DNA from: Paenibacillus sp. NEAU-GSW1
GTDB taxonomy: Bacteria; Bacillota; Bacilli; Paenibacillales; Paenibacillaceae
Length of the DNA stretch: 64,000 bases
Assembly (NCBI RefSeq): GCF_009737085.1
Contig: NZ_WOVL01000008.1
Coordinates: 62,001 to 126,000 of the forward strand
Direction: 5' to 3'
Below are positions 43,814 through 52,320 of the stretch, piece by piece. The position numbers and the translations under genes are program-made. The notes under the pieces are model-generated. The model saw only the letters and a list, made by a program, of their open reading frames with translations. It did not search any database and was not told where the DNA came from. Positions within the stretch are counted from its first letter, which is position 1, and each line of letters starts with the position of its first letter.

Positions 43814-45621
43814 ACTCGTTCACCTCTGCTTTTCGGAATTGTGCAGCGAATAACGGTTCCGTACCCTTCGGCGCTGCAAATCATCATCCCGTACGCGGGA
43901 CCGTAATGAATGCGCAGCCGATCTGCGACATTGCGCAAGCCAAGTCCTCGGCGTTCGCCGAGCTCGGCGGCATTGCGCCGCTTCTCCAGCCTGCCGCTTC
44001 GATCCGCAAACTTCATTAATGCTTGCTCGTTCATGCCGACGCCGTTGTCGCTAACGAAAAATACGATCTGCCGCGCCTCCACTTGAACGTCAATGGATAT
44101 GATGCCCTTGCCCTCCTCCAGACCTTCAAATCCATGCTGAATGCTGTTCTCGACAAGCGGCTGAAGCGTCAGCTTGAGTATCGTATAATAATAGGCTTCC
44201 TCCGGAACGTTCAATTCAAAAGTAAAAAGATCCTCAAACCGGTATTTTTGAATTTCAAGGTAGCTGCGAACATGCTCGATCTCTTGTCTGATGACGATTT
44301 CTTCCGAATCATGCATCGAAGTACGGAGCAGACTGCTCAGTCGGCGCACCATTAGCATAATTTTTTGCCCTTCGTTCTGAGCCGCCAGCGCATTGATCGA
44401 TTCCAGCGTATTAAACAGAAAATGCGGCTTGATTTGCGCCTGCATCAGCATCATTTCCGCATGCTGCTTACGTTCCTGCTCCGTTCTAACCTCGGTCAGC
44501 AGCTCGCCCATCCGCTCAACCATGCTGTTGAAGCTGTTGGCGAGCAATACAGTTTCGTCTTTGCCCTGTGCTTTTACTCGAATGTCGAGCAAGCCTTGTT
44601 CGACAAGCCGCATTTTCCGCACCACTTTAATGATCGATCTCGCGACCCGGTTAACGAAAAAGACGTTGAACAAAATAGCGGAAATGACGCAAAAAACTGT
44701 CACCATTCCAATCCATTGCACAAACCGCACATTTTCGTTCGTTAATGAATTCCAAGATTTTACCGAGACAAGCACCCATCCATTGCGCTCCAAATTGTAA
44801 GCCGATACGAGACTGTCTACATCATTGAATTTGATTCTGGAGCTTGCGTAGCTTTCCGTGCTTGCCAGATCGCCTTCTGTAAAAGCGCTCAAATTGCTGC
44901 CTTCCAGCTGTTTATTGCTGTCTAGCAAAATAAGGCCCTCCTGATTCACGATTACGTATCGGGAATCACGGCCCTCTGCCACAGGATTAAGAAACGTGTT
45001 CAGCATCGAGTACACTTCTTCTGTTTTATACTGCGTAATCATAAAGCCAATATCGGAGAGCGTCTCGTAATCCTTGACGAGCCTCATTTGCGTAAACAAT
45101 GGCGGCGCTACACCCGTAAGTTGCTGCTCCTCGTATGGACCGATCCACTTCGATCGGCCTCCAAGCTGTAAGGTCTCCAAATATAACGGCTGTTCCTTCA
45201 GCTTATCGAACACGATTGGCTTGAACGTCGTAGGATCGTTGCGAAAAGCGCGGAACATCGTTCCGTCCAGCGAATACAACACGACGTAGCTGACCGCCGG
45301 ATGTTGAAAAAGAATGCGTTTCATTTCTTTTTCAGCCTGGTTAATCGCGATCAGCGTGCTGGCGTCGTCTGGTGAAATAGTTCTGTATTTCAACGTGTCT
45401 TGCACTTCAGAGCTCGTCAAATTGCCGTCCGACAGCTGATCGAGCTCCTTGAAGAAATAACGGATATTGCCGCCGACTGCCTTGAGCGAAATTTCTGTCT
45501 GCTCGCTATATTTTTTCTCCAACAGCGTTTCCGAGTTGAGAAAGGATACGATGCCAAGGCCAATCATCGGCACCAGAATCAGAAAAATAAAGGCAAGCAT
45601 AAGTTTCGGTCTCAAATTCAT
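43810..45621 (-). CDS. YesM-type sensor histidine kinase
   Basis: This 603-residue membrane kinase has helices near 8-28 and about 290-312 flanking an extracellular Cache-like sensor of some 260 residues. A HAMP linker and the His_kinase domain with QAQIKPHFLFNTLESINALA follow (His is the phosphoacceptor). The ATPase region has PLVENSIQHGFEG and GLGLRNVADRLRIHYG. It is encoded in the same operon as the binding protein and permeases, so the sensor may read the sugar directly or through the binding protein. Confidence 0.92.
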   Translation of the reverse strand: MNLRPKLMLAFIFLILVPMIGLGIVSFLNSETLLEKKYSEQTEISLKAVGGNIRYFFKELDQLSDGNLTSSEVQDTLKYRTISPDDASTLIAINQAEKEMKRILFQHPAVSYVVLYSLDGTMFRAFRNDPTTFKPIVFDKLKEQPLYLETLQLGGRSKWIGPYEEQQLTGVAPPLFTQMRLVKDYETLSDIGFMITQYKTEEVYSMLNTFLNPVAEGRDSRYVIVNQEGLILLDSNKQLEGSNLSAFTEGDLASTESYASSRIKFNDVDSLVSAYNLERNGWVLVSVKSWNSLTNENVRFVQWIGMVTVFCVISAILFNVFFVNRVARSIIKVVRKMRLVEQGLLDIRVKAQGKDETVLLANSFNSMVERMGELLTEVRTEQERKQHAEMMLMQAQIKPHFLFNTLESINALAAQNEGQKIMLMVRRLSSLLRTSMHDSEEIVIRQEIEHVRSYLEIQKYRFEDLFTFELNVPEEAYYYTILKLTLQPLVENSIQHGFEGLEEGKGIISIDVQVEARQIVFFVSDNGVGMNEQALMKFADRSGRLEKRRNAAELGERRGLGLRNVADRLRIHYGPAYGMMICSAEGYGTVIRCTIPKSRGERV

Positions 45622-45649
45622 CAGGCAGGGGCCCCTTCCGCAGTTGCAA

Positions 45650-46507
45650 TTAGCCCTTGACGCTTCCCGCCGTCATGCCTTCAATAATCTGGCGCTGCAA
45701 GAAGAAATAAACGACCAGTACCGGAATGATGCTCATAATAACAGCGGCCGACAACGACGCAAAGTTCGTCCGGTAACCGTCGTTAAAGCTTGCCATGCCG
45801 GTAGGCAGCGTGCGAAGCGTCTCGGATGTTATAAAGAGCTGGGATAAAATATATTCGTTCCAATTGCCGATGAAGCTAAGAATCGTCACTGTAACAAGCG
45901 CAGGCGCAGAGATCGGAATAATGACTCTGGCGAACAATCCTGCGGCGCTGAGTCCGTCCATTATGCCGGCTTCTTCCAGCTCATTCGGAATGGATAACAT
46001 AAATGCATAAATAATAAACACCGTAATCGGCAATCCATACGTGCAGTATACCAAAATCAAACCGAGATGCGAATCGTAAAGTTGAATGCCGTAGTCGGTC
46101 GTAAGCGTCTGGATCAAGCGATATAACGGAATGAACAAGGCGCCTGAAGGAACAAGCAGGCCGAACATAATAAAGGTATAGACGAGCTTGTTCATGCGGA
46201 CAAATTTCATTCGCGACAAGGCGAAGGATGTCATGGCAGCGAACAGTACCGTCAGGAAGCAGGCCGCAACTGTAACATAAAGGCTGTTCCATGCGTACAG
46301 CCCGATTTTGGCCGTTTCCCATGCGGCCCGATAATTGTCGAAGTTGAAGCTTTTCGGCAGCGCCCATGTATTGACCGTAATTTCACGGTTCGTCTTGAAC
46401 GAAGTCATCAGCAGCCATAAGAGCGGAAATAAAGTGACGATCACGTAGCCCCACAGAAACGCATGGCTTAACGTCTGGCCTTTGTTCAACTTTTTCAAAG
46501 TCAACAT
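45650..46507 (-). CDS. Sugar ABC transporter permease, MalG type
   Basis: This 285-residue inner subunit has six membrane segments and the MalG-type EAA loop PNELEEAGIMDGLSAAGLFARVIIPI. It ends in YFFLQRQIIEGMTAGSVKG, the usual tail of this class. The start shares one base with the upstream permease stop (TAATG), giving tight coupling. No ATPase gene is in the operon, so a shared MsmX-like ATPase encoded elsewhere probably powers it. Confidence 0.93.
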   Translation of the reverse strand: MLTLKKLNKGQTLSHAFLWGYVIVTLFPLLWLLMTSFKTNREITVNTWALPKSFNFDNYRAAWETAKIGLYAWNSLYVTVAACFLTVLFAAMTSFALSRMKFVRMNKLVYTFIMFGLLVPSGALFIPLYRLIQTLTTDYGIQLYDSHLGLILVYCTYGLPITVFIIYAFMLSIPNELEEAGIMDGLSAAGLFARVIIPISAPALVTVTILSFIGNWNEYILSQLFITSETLRTLPTGMASFNDGYRTNFASLSAAVIMSIIPVLVVYFFLQRQIIEGMTAGSVKG

Positions 46508-47388
46508 TAGTACTGCACCTCCTCATGCTTCGTCAGACGATTCAGGATGAAAGTAAGCACGAGAATAATAAGGAACATTGCAACGCCGATTGCGCTGCCG
46601 TAGCCAAGCTCCATCGAACGGAAACCGACCTTCAGCATGTAAGTGGACATAACCTCCGTCGATTGGAACGGACCGCCGTTAGTCATAATTTGTACGATAT
46701 CGAGCACTTTCATCGTACCCGAAACGGACAAGAGCAGCATAACGAACATAATTGGCCGAACGAGCGGAAGCGTAATGTTCCATGTTTCGTTCCATGCATT
46801 AACGCCGTCGATTTTAGCCGCTTCCACAATTTCCTTCGGAATGTTCAAAATCGCCGCAAGGCACAATACGATAAAGAAACCGATGTTCTGCCAAGCGTTG
46901 GCGATCAGAATAGAGAGCATCGCAAGCTTCGGATCCGACAGCCATTCGCGCGCCCAGCTGTCCGGGAACACGAGGCGGATGAACTGATTGATCAAGCCGG
47001 TATCGTAGTTGTATAAAACGCCGAACAGTATAGCGACCGTAGCGGTGGAAATAACGACGGGAACGAATACGGCCGACTTGTAAAAGTCACGCAAACGGCT
47101 TACCTTACTGATAACGATCGAGATAAGGAAGACGAGCGGAATATTCACGACTAAGGAAAAGATCAGAAACCAAAAATTGTTTAGAAGTGATTTCAAAAAG
47201 ATTTTGTCGCTCCAAAGGCGTATGAAGTTGTCCAGTCCGATAAACACCTTATCGGTAATGCCGTCCCAACGAAACAAACCGTAAATAAAAGAGACAATAA
47301 CCGGATAAACGAAAAATAAAGCGTAAAGCGCGATTGTCGGCAGTATGAACGCAATATAAATGAATGGATTTCTAAGCGCTTTGTTCAT
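46507..47388 (-). CDS. Sugar ABC transporter permease, MalF type
   Basis: This 293-residue membrane subunit begins with FIYIAFILPTIALYALFFVYP, characteristic of UgpA/MalF permeases, and has the EAA loop IPKEIVEAAKIDGVNAWNETW. Two adjacent ATG codons exist; the second (47388) sits seven bases after AGGAGG and is preferred. It pairs with the MalG-type gene that follows. The 250 bases before it hold several hairpins that separate it from the binding-protein gene. Confidence 0.93.
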   Translation of the reverse strand: MNKALRNPFIYIAFILPTIALYALFFVYPVIVSFIYGLFRWDGITDKVFIGLDNFIRLWSDKIFLKSLLNNFWFLIFSLVVNIPLVFLISIVISKVSRLRDFYKSAVFVPVVISTATVAILFGVLYNYDTGLINQFIRLVFPDSWAREWLSDPKLAMLSILIANAWQNIGFFIVLCLAAILNIPKEIVEAAKIDGVNAWNETWNITLPLVRPIMFVMLLLSVSGTMKVLDIVQIMTNGGPFQSTEVMSTYMLKVGFRSMELGYGSAIGVAMFLIILVLTFILNRLTKHEEVQY

Positions 47389-47400
47389 CATTTTCCTCCT

Positions 47401-47573
47401 TACATCAGGGCCTTTGAGCGGAGCTCAAAGCCACTCATTACTTACATCAGGGCCTTTGAGCGGAGCTCAAAGCCACTCATTACTTACATCAGGGCCTTTG
47501 AGCATGACATCAGGATTTTTAGTGGAGCTAAAAATCACCCCGCATCCTCAAAGCCACTCATTACTTACATCAG
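47401..47573 (-). repeat. 42-base tandem hairpin repeats inside the sugar operon
   Basis: Units starting TACATCAGG repeat at 47401, 47443 and 47485, with a fourth partial start at 47566. Each holds a hairpin with arms GGCTTTGAGC and GCTCAAAGGCC (minus strand) around a TCC loop. In unit 3 the hairpin is split by an insertion of about 40 bases that is itself a diverged unit: same CATCAGG flank, same GGA/TCC loop, but arms GATTTTTAG/CTAAAAATC. The array lies in the transcript between the binding-protein and permease genes. Confidence 0.9.
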
Positions 47574-47596
47574 CAAACTCCACTTATTAATAATAA

Positions 47597-47619
47597 AGGG
47601 TGCCCCTGAGGGACACCCT
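47597..47619 (-). terminator. Hairpin directly after the binding-protein gene
   Basis: AGGGTG-CCCC and GGGA-CACCCT form an imperfect stem about 20 bases after the stop codon, with no long T-run. It probably lowers read-through or protects the upstream message, leaving the binding protein more abundant than the permeases. Confidence 0.55.
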
Positions 47620-47637
47620 CTCGTCCAATAGGTTCGA

Positions 47638-49005
47638 TTACTGGGCTGCGTTTGCTTTCTCTTGAGCCGCTTGGATTTTCGCGGCAACCTTCTCAGGCGT
47701 CGACACTTTGCCGATCAGCTCTTGAAGGCCAACGTTTACTTCTGCGCCAACTGCAGGCTGTACGATAGCGTCATATGCTTTCCAAGAGGAGGAGGCGTTA
47801 GCCATTACCGTCAAAATTTCAGTTGTCAGCGGGTCAACGCCGGACAGATCGGACAATTTCATCGAAGGCAGCAATTTGTCTTCAACAAGCGTACGTTTTT
47901 GCACTTCTTCCGTATAGAAATTCGCGATGAACTTTTTAACCGCTTCTATTTTGTCTGCATCAAGATTTGCGGAGAATCCGAAGCCGTTCGAGTACGAAGC
48001 GTTGATCGACGTTTGGTCGCCTGCCCCGCCTGTGATCGACGGGAATGGGAAGTAGCCGATTTGACCTTTCAAGTCGCCTGCTTCTTCACCGGAGAAACGG
48101 TTAGCATCCCAAGTGCCTGTAAATACCATTGCAGCTTTGCCGGACAGCAATTGCGCGCCTTGATCAGCGTATGCAAGACCCAATGCGCCTTTCGTGAAGT
48201 AATCTTTGTTTACGATCTCAGCGTAGGAAGCGAAACCTTTCACGAAGTTCTCGTCTGTCCATTTTGCTTCGCCGGTAACGAGTTTATTAATAGCGTCGAT
48301 GCCTACATTGCGTTCCATAACGGTATTCCACATCATGCCGTTAACCCAGCCGTCTTTCGCAGCAAGTCCGAACGGCGTGTAGCCTGCAGCTTTTATTGCA
48401 TCTGCTACAGTAAGCAGCTCTTCCCATGTTGTTGGCGTTTTGAGGTTCAGCTCCGTAAAGATTTTTTTGTTATAGAAGATCGCTTCGCTGTATCCGCCGA
48501 ACGGCAAGCCGTATACTTTGCCGTCGATCGTAAACTCGTCAAGGCTTGCGAACTTGTCTTTGATGCCCAGCTCTTCAATAATTGGCGTCAGATCGAGCAT
48601 GCGGCCAGCTTTTACGTAAAGATTGAGGTCGGCGCCGCCGAACACTTCGAAAATATCAGGAGGATTGCCGGCTGTCATTTCCGCTTTCAGCTTTTGGTCG
48701 CGGTTGACGATTTCGTCGATGCCTTCAAGTTTGAATGTAAGTCCAGGGTTTGCATCTTGCGTTTGCTTTACGACGTCTTCGAGGATGGCAAGACGCGTTT
48801 TGCTCGTTTCTTTGATTTGCGTATGGCGGAGGGACAACGTTACGTCCTTCGGAGCCTGAGTCGCTTCAGCCGTAGCTGCCGGCTCTTTCGTTGCATCCGT
48901 GCCCTGATTGGCATTTGTGCCGCCGTTGTTGTTCGATCCGCAAGCAGAGATGACAAGCATCATAGAAACGAGCGTTGTGGCGATTGCGATATAGCTCTTT
49001 TTCAT
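47638..49005 (-). CDS. Sugar ABC transporter substrate-binding lipoprotein
   Basis: This 455-residue extracellular receptor is anchored by Cys in the lipobox LVISACGSN near residue 20, after the signal KKSYIAIATTLVSMM. A Gly/Asn/Thr linker follows and then a family-1 solute-binding fold (AEMTAGNPPDIFEVFGG, GLPFGGYSEAIFYNK, AMVFTGTWDA). The ATG at 49005 follows GAGGAGG; the open frame further upstream has no ribosome site. It heads the operon that continues with two permeases, YesM, YesN and the GH3 enzyme. The sugar is inferred from the GH3 enzyme only. Confidence 0.93.
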   Translation of the reverse strand: MKKSYIAIATTLVSMMLVISACGSNNNGGTNANQGTDATKEPAATAEATQAPKDVTLSLRHTQIKETSKTRLAILEDVVKQTQDANPGLTFKLEGIDEIVNRDQKLKAEMTAGNPPDIFEVFGGADLNLYVKAGRMLDLTPIIEELGIKDKFASLDEFTIDGKVYGLPFGGYSEAIFYNKKIFTELNLKTPTTWEELLTVADAIKAAGYTPFGLAAKDGWVNGMMWNTVMERNVGIDAINKLVTGEAKWTDENFVKGFASYAEIVNKDYFTKGALGLAYADQGAQLLSGKAAMVFTGTWDANRFSGEEAGDLKGQIGYFPFPSITGGAGDQTSINASYSNGFGFSANLDADKIEAVKKFIANFYTEEVQKRTLVEDKLLPSMKLSDLSGVDPLTTEILTVMANASSSWKAYDAIVQPAVGAEVNVGLQELIGKVSTPEKVAAKIQAAQEKANAAQ

Positions 49006-49143
49006 TATTAAAGACCTCCTCGATAATGTTGTTGCCTGTTTGCCTTGCACCTTTATTATAGATTCGCGATTTCCCGGCAAGGAGGTCAAAAAAAGAACGA
49101 GTTAGGGATACAATTCTATTATTTTTGTATGGGGGGATAAAAA

Positions 49144-49185
49144 TATACAGCCTGCCGGGCAACAAATCCCAGGCAGGCTGTATCA
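49144..49185 (-). terminator. Terminator after the helicase operon
   Basis: ATACAGCCTGCC and GGCAGGCTGTAT make a 12-bp stem, followed on the minus strand by ATTTTTAT. It ends the SWIM-SNF2 operon before the sugar operon begins. Confidence 0.82.
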
Positions 49186-49232
49186 TAAGAGAATCGTATC
49201 CTGTTGTCGCGGGGTAAAATTCCCCGTTTCGA

Positions 49233-49412
49233 TTATTCCCGCATCTTCAACGCATGCGACCGGACGGCCTCATAGAATGCGATCCACTCGGCATTCCGTT
49301 CCTCCTGCGCCGCTTCAGTCAAGCCAGCTTCCGGCGACTGCTCCGCATCGGTCGTTTTTCTTCGTTCCGCCATCACCTTGGCCAGCTTGTCGCGTAAATT
49401 CGACTCACTCAT
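49233..49412 (-). CDS. 59-residue small protein after the SNF2 helicase
   Basis: A short frame starts MSESNLRDKLAKVMAERR and ends in EAVRSHALKMRE. It is highly charged, helical in character and rich in Glu, Ala and Arg. AAAGGATG lies upstream of the ATG, which is only seven bases after the helicase stop, and a terminator follows, so it appears to be the last gene of the SWIM-SNF2 operon. I do not recognise the family. A small partner or regulator of the helicase is possible but unproven. Confidence 0.6.
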   Translation of the reverse strand: MSESNLRDKLAKVMAERRKTTDAEQSPEAGLTEAAQEERNAEWIAFYEAVRSHALKMRE

Positions 49413-49419
49413 TGCCGCA

Positions 49420-52320
49420 TCATCCTTTCAACCAGTTCTTCCGAAGCGCGAACAGCTCCCGCAGCTCGTCGGTCGACAGCTCCGTCACCCATTGCTCGGA
49501 TTGGCTGACGATTTGCTCATTCAAATTTTGCTTACGCTCGATCATCTCGTCGATTCGTTCTTCCAGCGTGCCTAACGTAATAAACTTATGAACTTGAACC
49601 GATCTCTGCTGGCCAATTCGGAATGCTCGGTCCGTCGCCTGATTCTCGACCGCCGGGTTCCACCACCGGTCAAAATGAAAGACATGATTGGCAGCGGTCA
49701 AATTAAGCCCTGTCCCGCCTGCTTTAAGCGACAACACGAAGGCGCAGCCCGGTATGTTTTCATTTTGGAACGTATCAATCATCTCATCGCGCTTTGCCTT
49801 TGGCACACCGCCGTGCAAATACGGCGCCGGGATGCCGAGCCGCTCCTCCAGAAGTGCGCTTAATTGGCGGCCCATCTCGACATATTGTGTAAAGATGAGG
49901 CAGCGCTCGCCCTCGGCGGCAATTTCGTCGACCATTTCGAGCAGTCGCGCCACTTTATTTGAGCGTTCCTCTTCCCATTGCTTCGCGCCCTCATCGCTTA
50001 GAAGCGAAGGGTGGTCGCATAGCTGCTTCAGCTTCGTTAGCGAGGCTAATATTAATCCTCGCCGCTGCATCGCATCAAGCGAATCCAGCTTCTCCAGCAA
50101 ATCCGCAACAATGTTCTCATAAATAGCGCCCTGCTCGGCAGTTAGCGCCACATACGTTTTCGATTCGTTCTTCTCCGGCAAAGCCAGCTGAATCGCCGGG
50201 TCTTTCTTCACCCGCCGCAGCATAAACGGCTTCACCCAGCGCTGCAGCCCGGCGATGACCGCTTCGTCCCGAGTCCGTTCGATAGGCGCAACGACAGACT
50301 TTCGGAACTCGCCCATCCCGCCCAAATAGCCCGGATTAATGAAATCGTAGATCGACCATAACTCCGTAAGCCGGTTTTCCATCGGTGTGCCGGTTAGCGC
50401 TATACGGTGGTAAGCCGGCAGCGAGCGAATCGCGACCGATTGCTTGGTATACACATTTTTGATGTTTTGCGCTTCGTCCAAGCACAGCGCATCCCATTCG
50501 ATAAGGCGCAAATCGTCATCGTCCAGCTGCGCGAGCGAATATGAAGTAATGACGAGGTCGGCCTCCCGTACGGCCGCCTCCAGCTCCTCGCCCTTTTCCC
50601 GCTTCGGTCCGTAATGCACATGAACGCGGATAAAAGGCGCAAACTTCTCCAGCTCCTTTTGCCAGTTCCCAATAACGGAAGTCGGGCAGATTAGCAAGGA
50701 AGGGCTTCCGGTCCCCAACTTCTGTTCCTTGATATGCGACAGATAGCTAATAAATTGAATTGTTTTGCCCAAGCCCATATCATCGGCCAGGACGCCGCCA
50801 AGGCCGAAGCGCCGCAGAAAGAGCATCCAGGAAACGCCCTGCTGCTGATAAAGCCGCAGCTCTCCCTGGAAACTTTCCGGCGTCTCGACAAGAGGAATCT
50901 CCGATGTCTGCTGCAGCTGCTCCAGCCACCGGGTCAAGTGGTCGTTCAGCTCCACTTCCGCTCTAATGCTGAACATATCCTCTTCTTGTTCCTCAAGCGG
51001 GATTCCGCCCATTAAGTGCATTTCCATCACGTCGCGGAAGGACAGTCCTTTCCGCTTGCCAACCCGCTTCATCCAATCGCGAATTTGCGCGACGTCATGC
51101 GGATCGAGATGCACCCATTCGCCGCCGATATTCATCAGCCTGCGATTCTCTTCCGCCAGCCGCATAAATTCGGCTTCGGACAAATCGACGCCGCCGAGCG
51201 CCATTCGCCAATCGAATTGAACAATCTGATCAAGTCCGAACATCGGCTGCGACTCGGAACCAACCGCCGACTTCATTTTCGCCCTTAATCTCAGCTTGCG
51301 GGAACGGACCGCTTCCCACCAAGCAGGCAACAGCACCGGACACCCTGCCTCCAATAAATTTAAGCTTGCCTTCTCCATAAACAGCCATGCGTCATTGTCC
51401 GTCAACGATTGCCGCAATTTCCCCGTCTCTTTGTCGACCCAGTCGGGAATTGCAGTTTGCCATTTATCTTGTTCCTTCACAAGCTTCGTAACGAGCAGCG
51501 GAACCCACTCCTCAGGAAGTGCGCTCCATTCGGCTCCCTCCTGCTCCTGCTCCCAGCCGCCGCCTGCTTCGCGAAGCGGAATCCACGAACCGCCATCACG
51601 GCTTTGCAATGCAGGCCGCAGCCGCCAGCCAGCCGACTCGTTTGGCTCGACAAGCTGCAGCGCCGTCTTAAACGGCAGCGAATCTTTGCGCAGGCCGATC
51701 GCAATGAGCCAATCCTCTTCATCCGACGCTTTCCGTTGCAGCACCGTTTCTCCGCCCGCCGCCGCTTCGACCTGGCGCCAAGCCCCGGCAACATCGCTAT
51801 CCTCTTCAATCATTTGCTCCACCGCGCCGCTCAGCCAATCCTCAATGCCGGCATCGCCAGAATCCGCTGCTGCTTCAAGCGCGTTCCACTGCCGCATTCG
51901 CTCTTGCTCGGCCTCCGGCCACGCGAACCGCCAAGCTCGCTTGTGCTCGGACCAGCGGCTCCAATCCGGCTCGAACCAGCCGTTCAAAAGCGCCTCTCTG
52001 ATAAGCTCAGCCATTTCCTTTAAGCGCTGCGCCCGTTCGCTCCATTCCATCTGCAGCAGCCTAGCGTGCTGCGGCATCGACAAATAATCGACGGCGGTTA
52101 ACGGAGGAAGCTTTAACAGCTTTCTGCCGTTATGCACAATTTCTTCAATTTCAGCGCCGTACCAAGAAGCTTTATGCCATGCGAACAGCACAAACCGCAT
52201 GCGGCTCATTCCCTCTTGTCGATCTGTTGAAGTCAGCATAACGGAGCCGTGAAGATCCTCCTCATGCTTCAGCCAAAAACCGTCCGCCGAAAACACGCCT
52301 GCGCCAATAAATGTTTTCAT
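49420..52320 (-). CDS. SNF2-family helicase
   Basis: This 966-residue ATPase has a large N-terminal region (about 1-470) typical of bacterial SNF2 proteins. It is followed by the two helicase lobes: motif I GGVLADDMGLGKTIQFI, motif II DEAQNIKN, and motif III ALTGTPMENRLTELWSI. In the C-terminal lobe AGGTGLNLTAANHVFHFD and QATDRAFRIGQQ are seen. It probably moves along duplex DNA to remodel protein-DNA complexes. The ATG at 52320 overlaps the SWIM gene stop (ATGA). The pair SWIM protein plus SNF2 helicase recurs in Gram-positive genomes, though its job is not settled. Confidence 0.9.
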   Translation of the reverse strand: MKTFIGAGVFSADGFWLKHEEDLHGSVMLTSTDRQEGMSRMRFVLFAWHKASWYGAEIEEIVHNGRKLLKLPPLTAVDYLSMPQHARLLQMEWSERAQRLKEMAELIREALLNGWFEPDWSRWSEHKRAWRFAWPEAEQERMRQWNALEAAADSGDAGIEDWLSGAVEQMIEEDSDVAGAWRQVEAAAGGETVLQRKASDEEDWLIAIGLRKDSLPFKTALQLVEPNESAGWRLRPALQSRDGGSWIPLREAGGGWEQEQEGAEWSALPEEWVPLLVTKLVKEQDKWQTAIPDWVDKETGKLRQSLTDNDAWLFMEKASLNLLEAGCPVLLPAWWEAVRSRKLRLRAKMKSAVGSESQPMFGLDQIVQFDWRMALGGVDLSEAEFMRLAEENRRLMNIGGEWVHLDPHDVAQIRDWMKRVGKRKGLSFRDVMEMHLMGGIPLEEQEEDMFSIRAEVELNDHLTRWLEQLQQTSEIPLVETPESFQGELRLYQQQGVSWMLFLRRFGLGGVLADDMGLGKTIQFISYLSHIKEQKLGTGSPSLLICPTSVIGNWQKELEKFAPFIRVHVHYGPKREKGEELEAAVREADLVITSYSLAQLDDDDLRLIEWDALCLDEAQNIKNVYTKQSVAIRSLPAYHRIALTGTPMENRLTELWSIYDFINPGYLGGMGEFRKSVVAPIERTRDEAVIAGLQRWVKPFMLRRVKKDPAIQLALPEKNESKTYVALTAEQGAIYENIVADLLEKLDSLDAMQRRGLILASLTKLKQLCDHPSLLSDEGAKQWEEERSNKVARLLEMVDEIAAEGERCLIFTQYVEMGRQLSALLEERLGIPAPYLHGGVPKAKRDEMIDTFQNENIPGCAFVLSLKAGGTGLNLTAANHVFHFDRWWNPAVENQATDRAFRIGQQRSVQVHKFITLGTLEERIDEMIERKQNLNEQIVSQSEQWVTELSTDELRELFALRKNWLKG

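Noticed and set aside
47401..47580. Small plus-strand protein with Ser-Gly-Pro-Leu-Ser repeats
   Set aside because: The repeat pattern in the translation is only the 42-base hairpin units read as codons. It has no ribosome site and would be antisense to the operon.
47662..49011. Long plus-strand open frame opposite the binding-protein gene
   Set aside because: It is antisense to a well-supported lipoprotein gene, has Cys- and Phe-rich low-plausibility text and no ribosome site.
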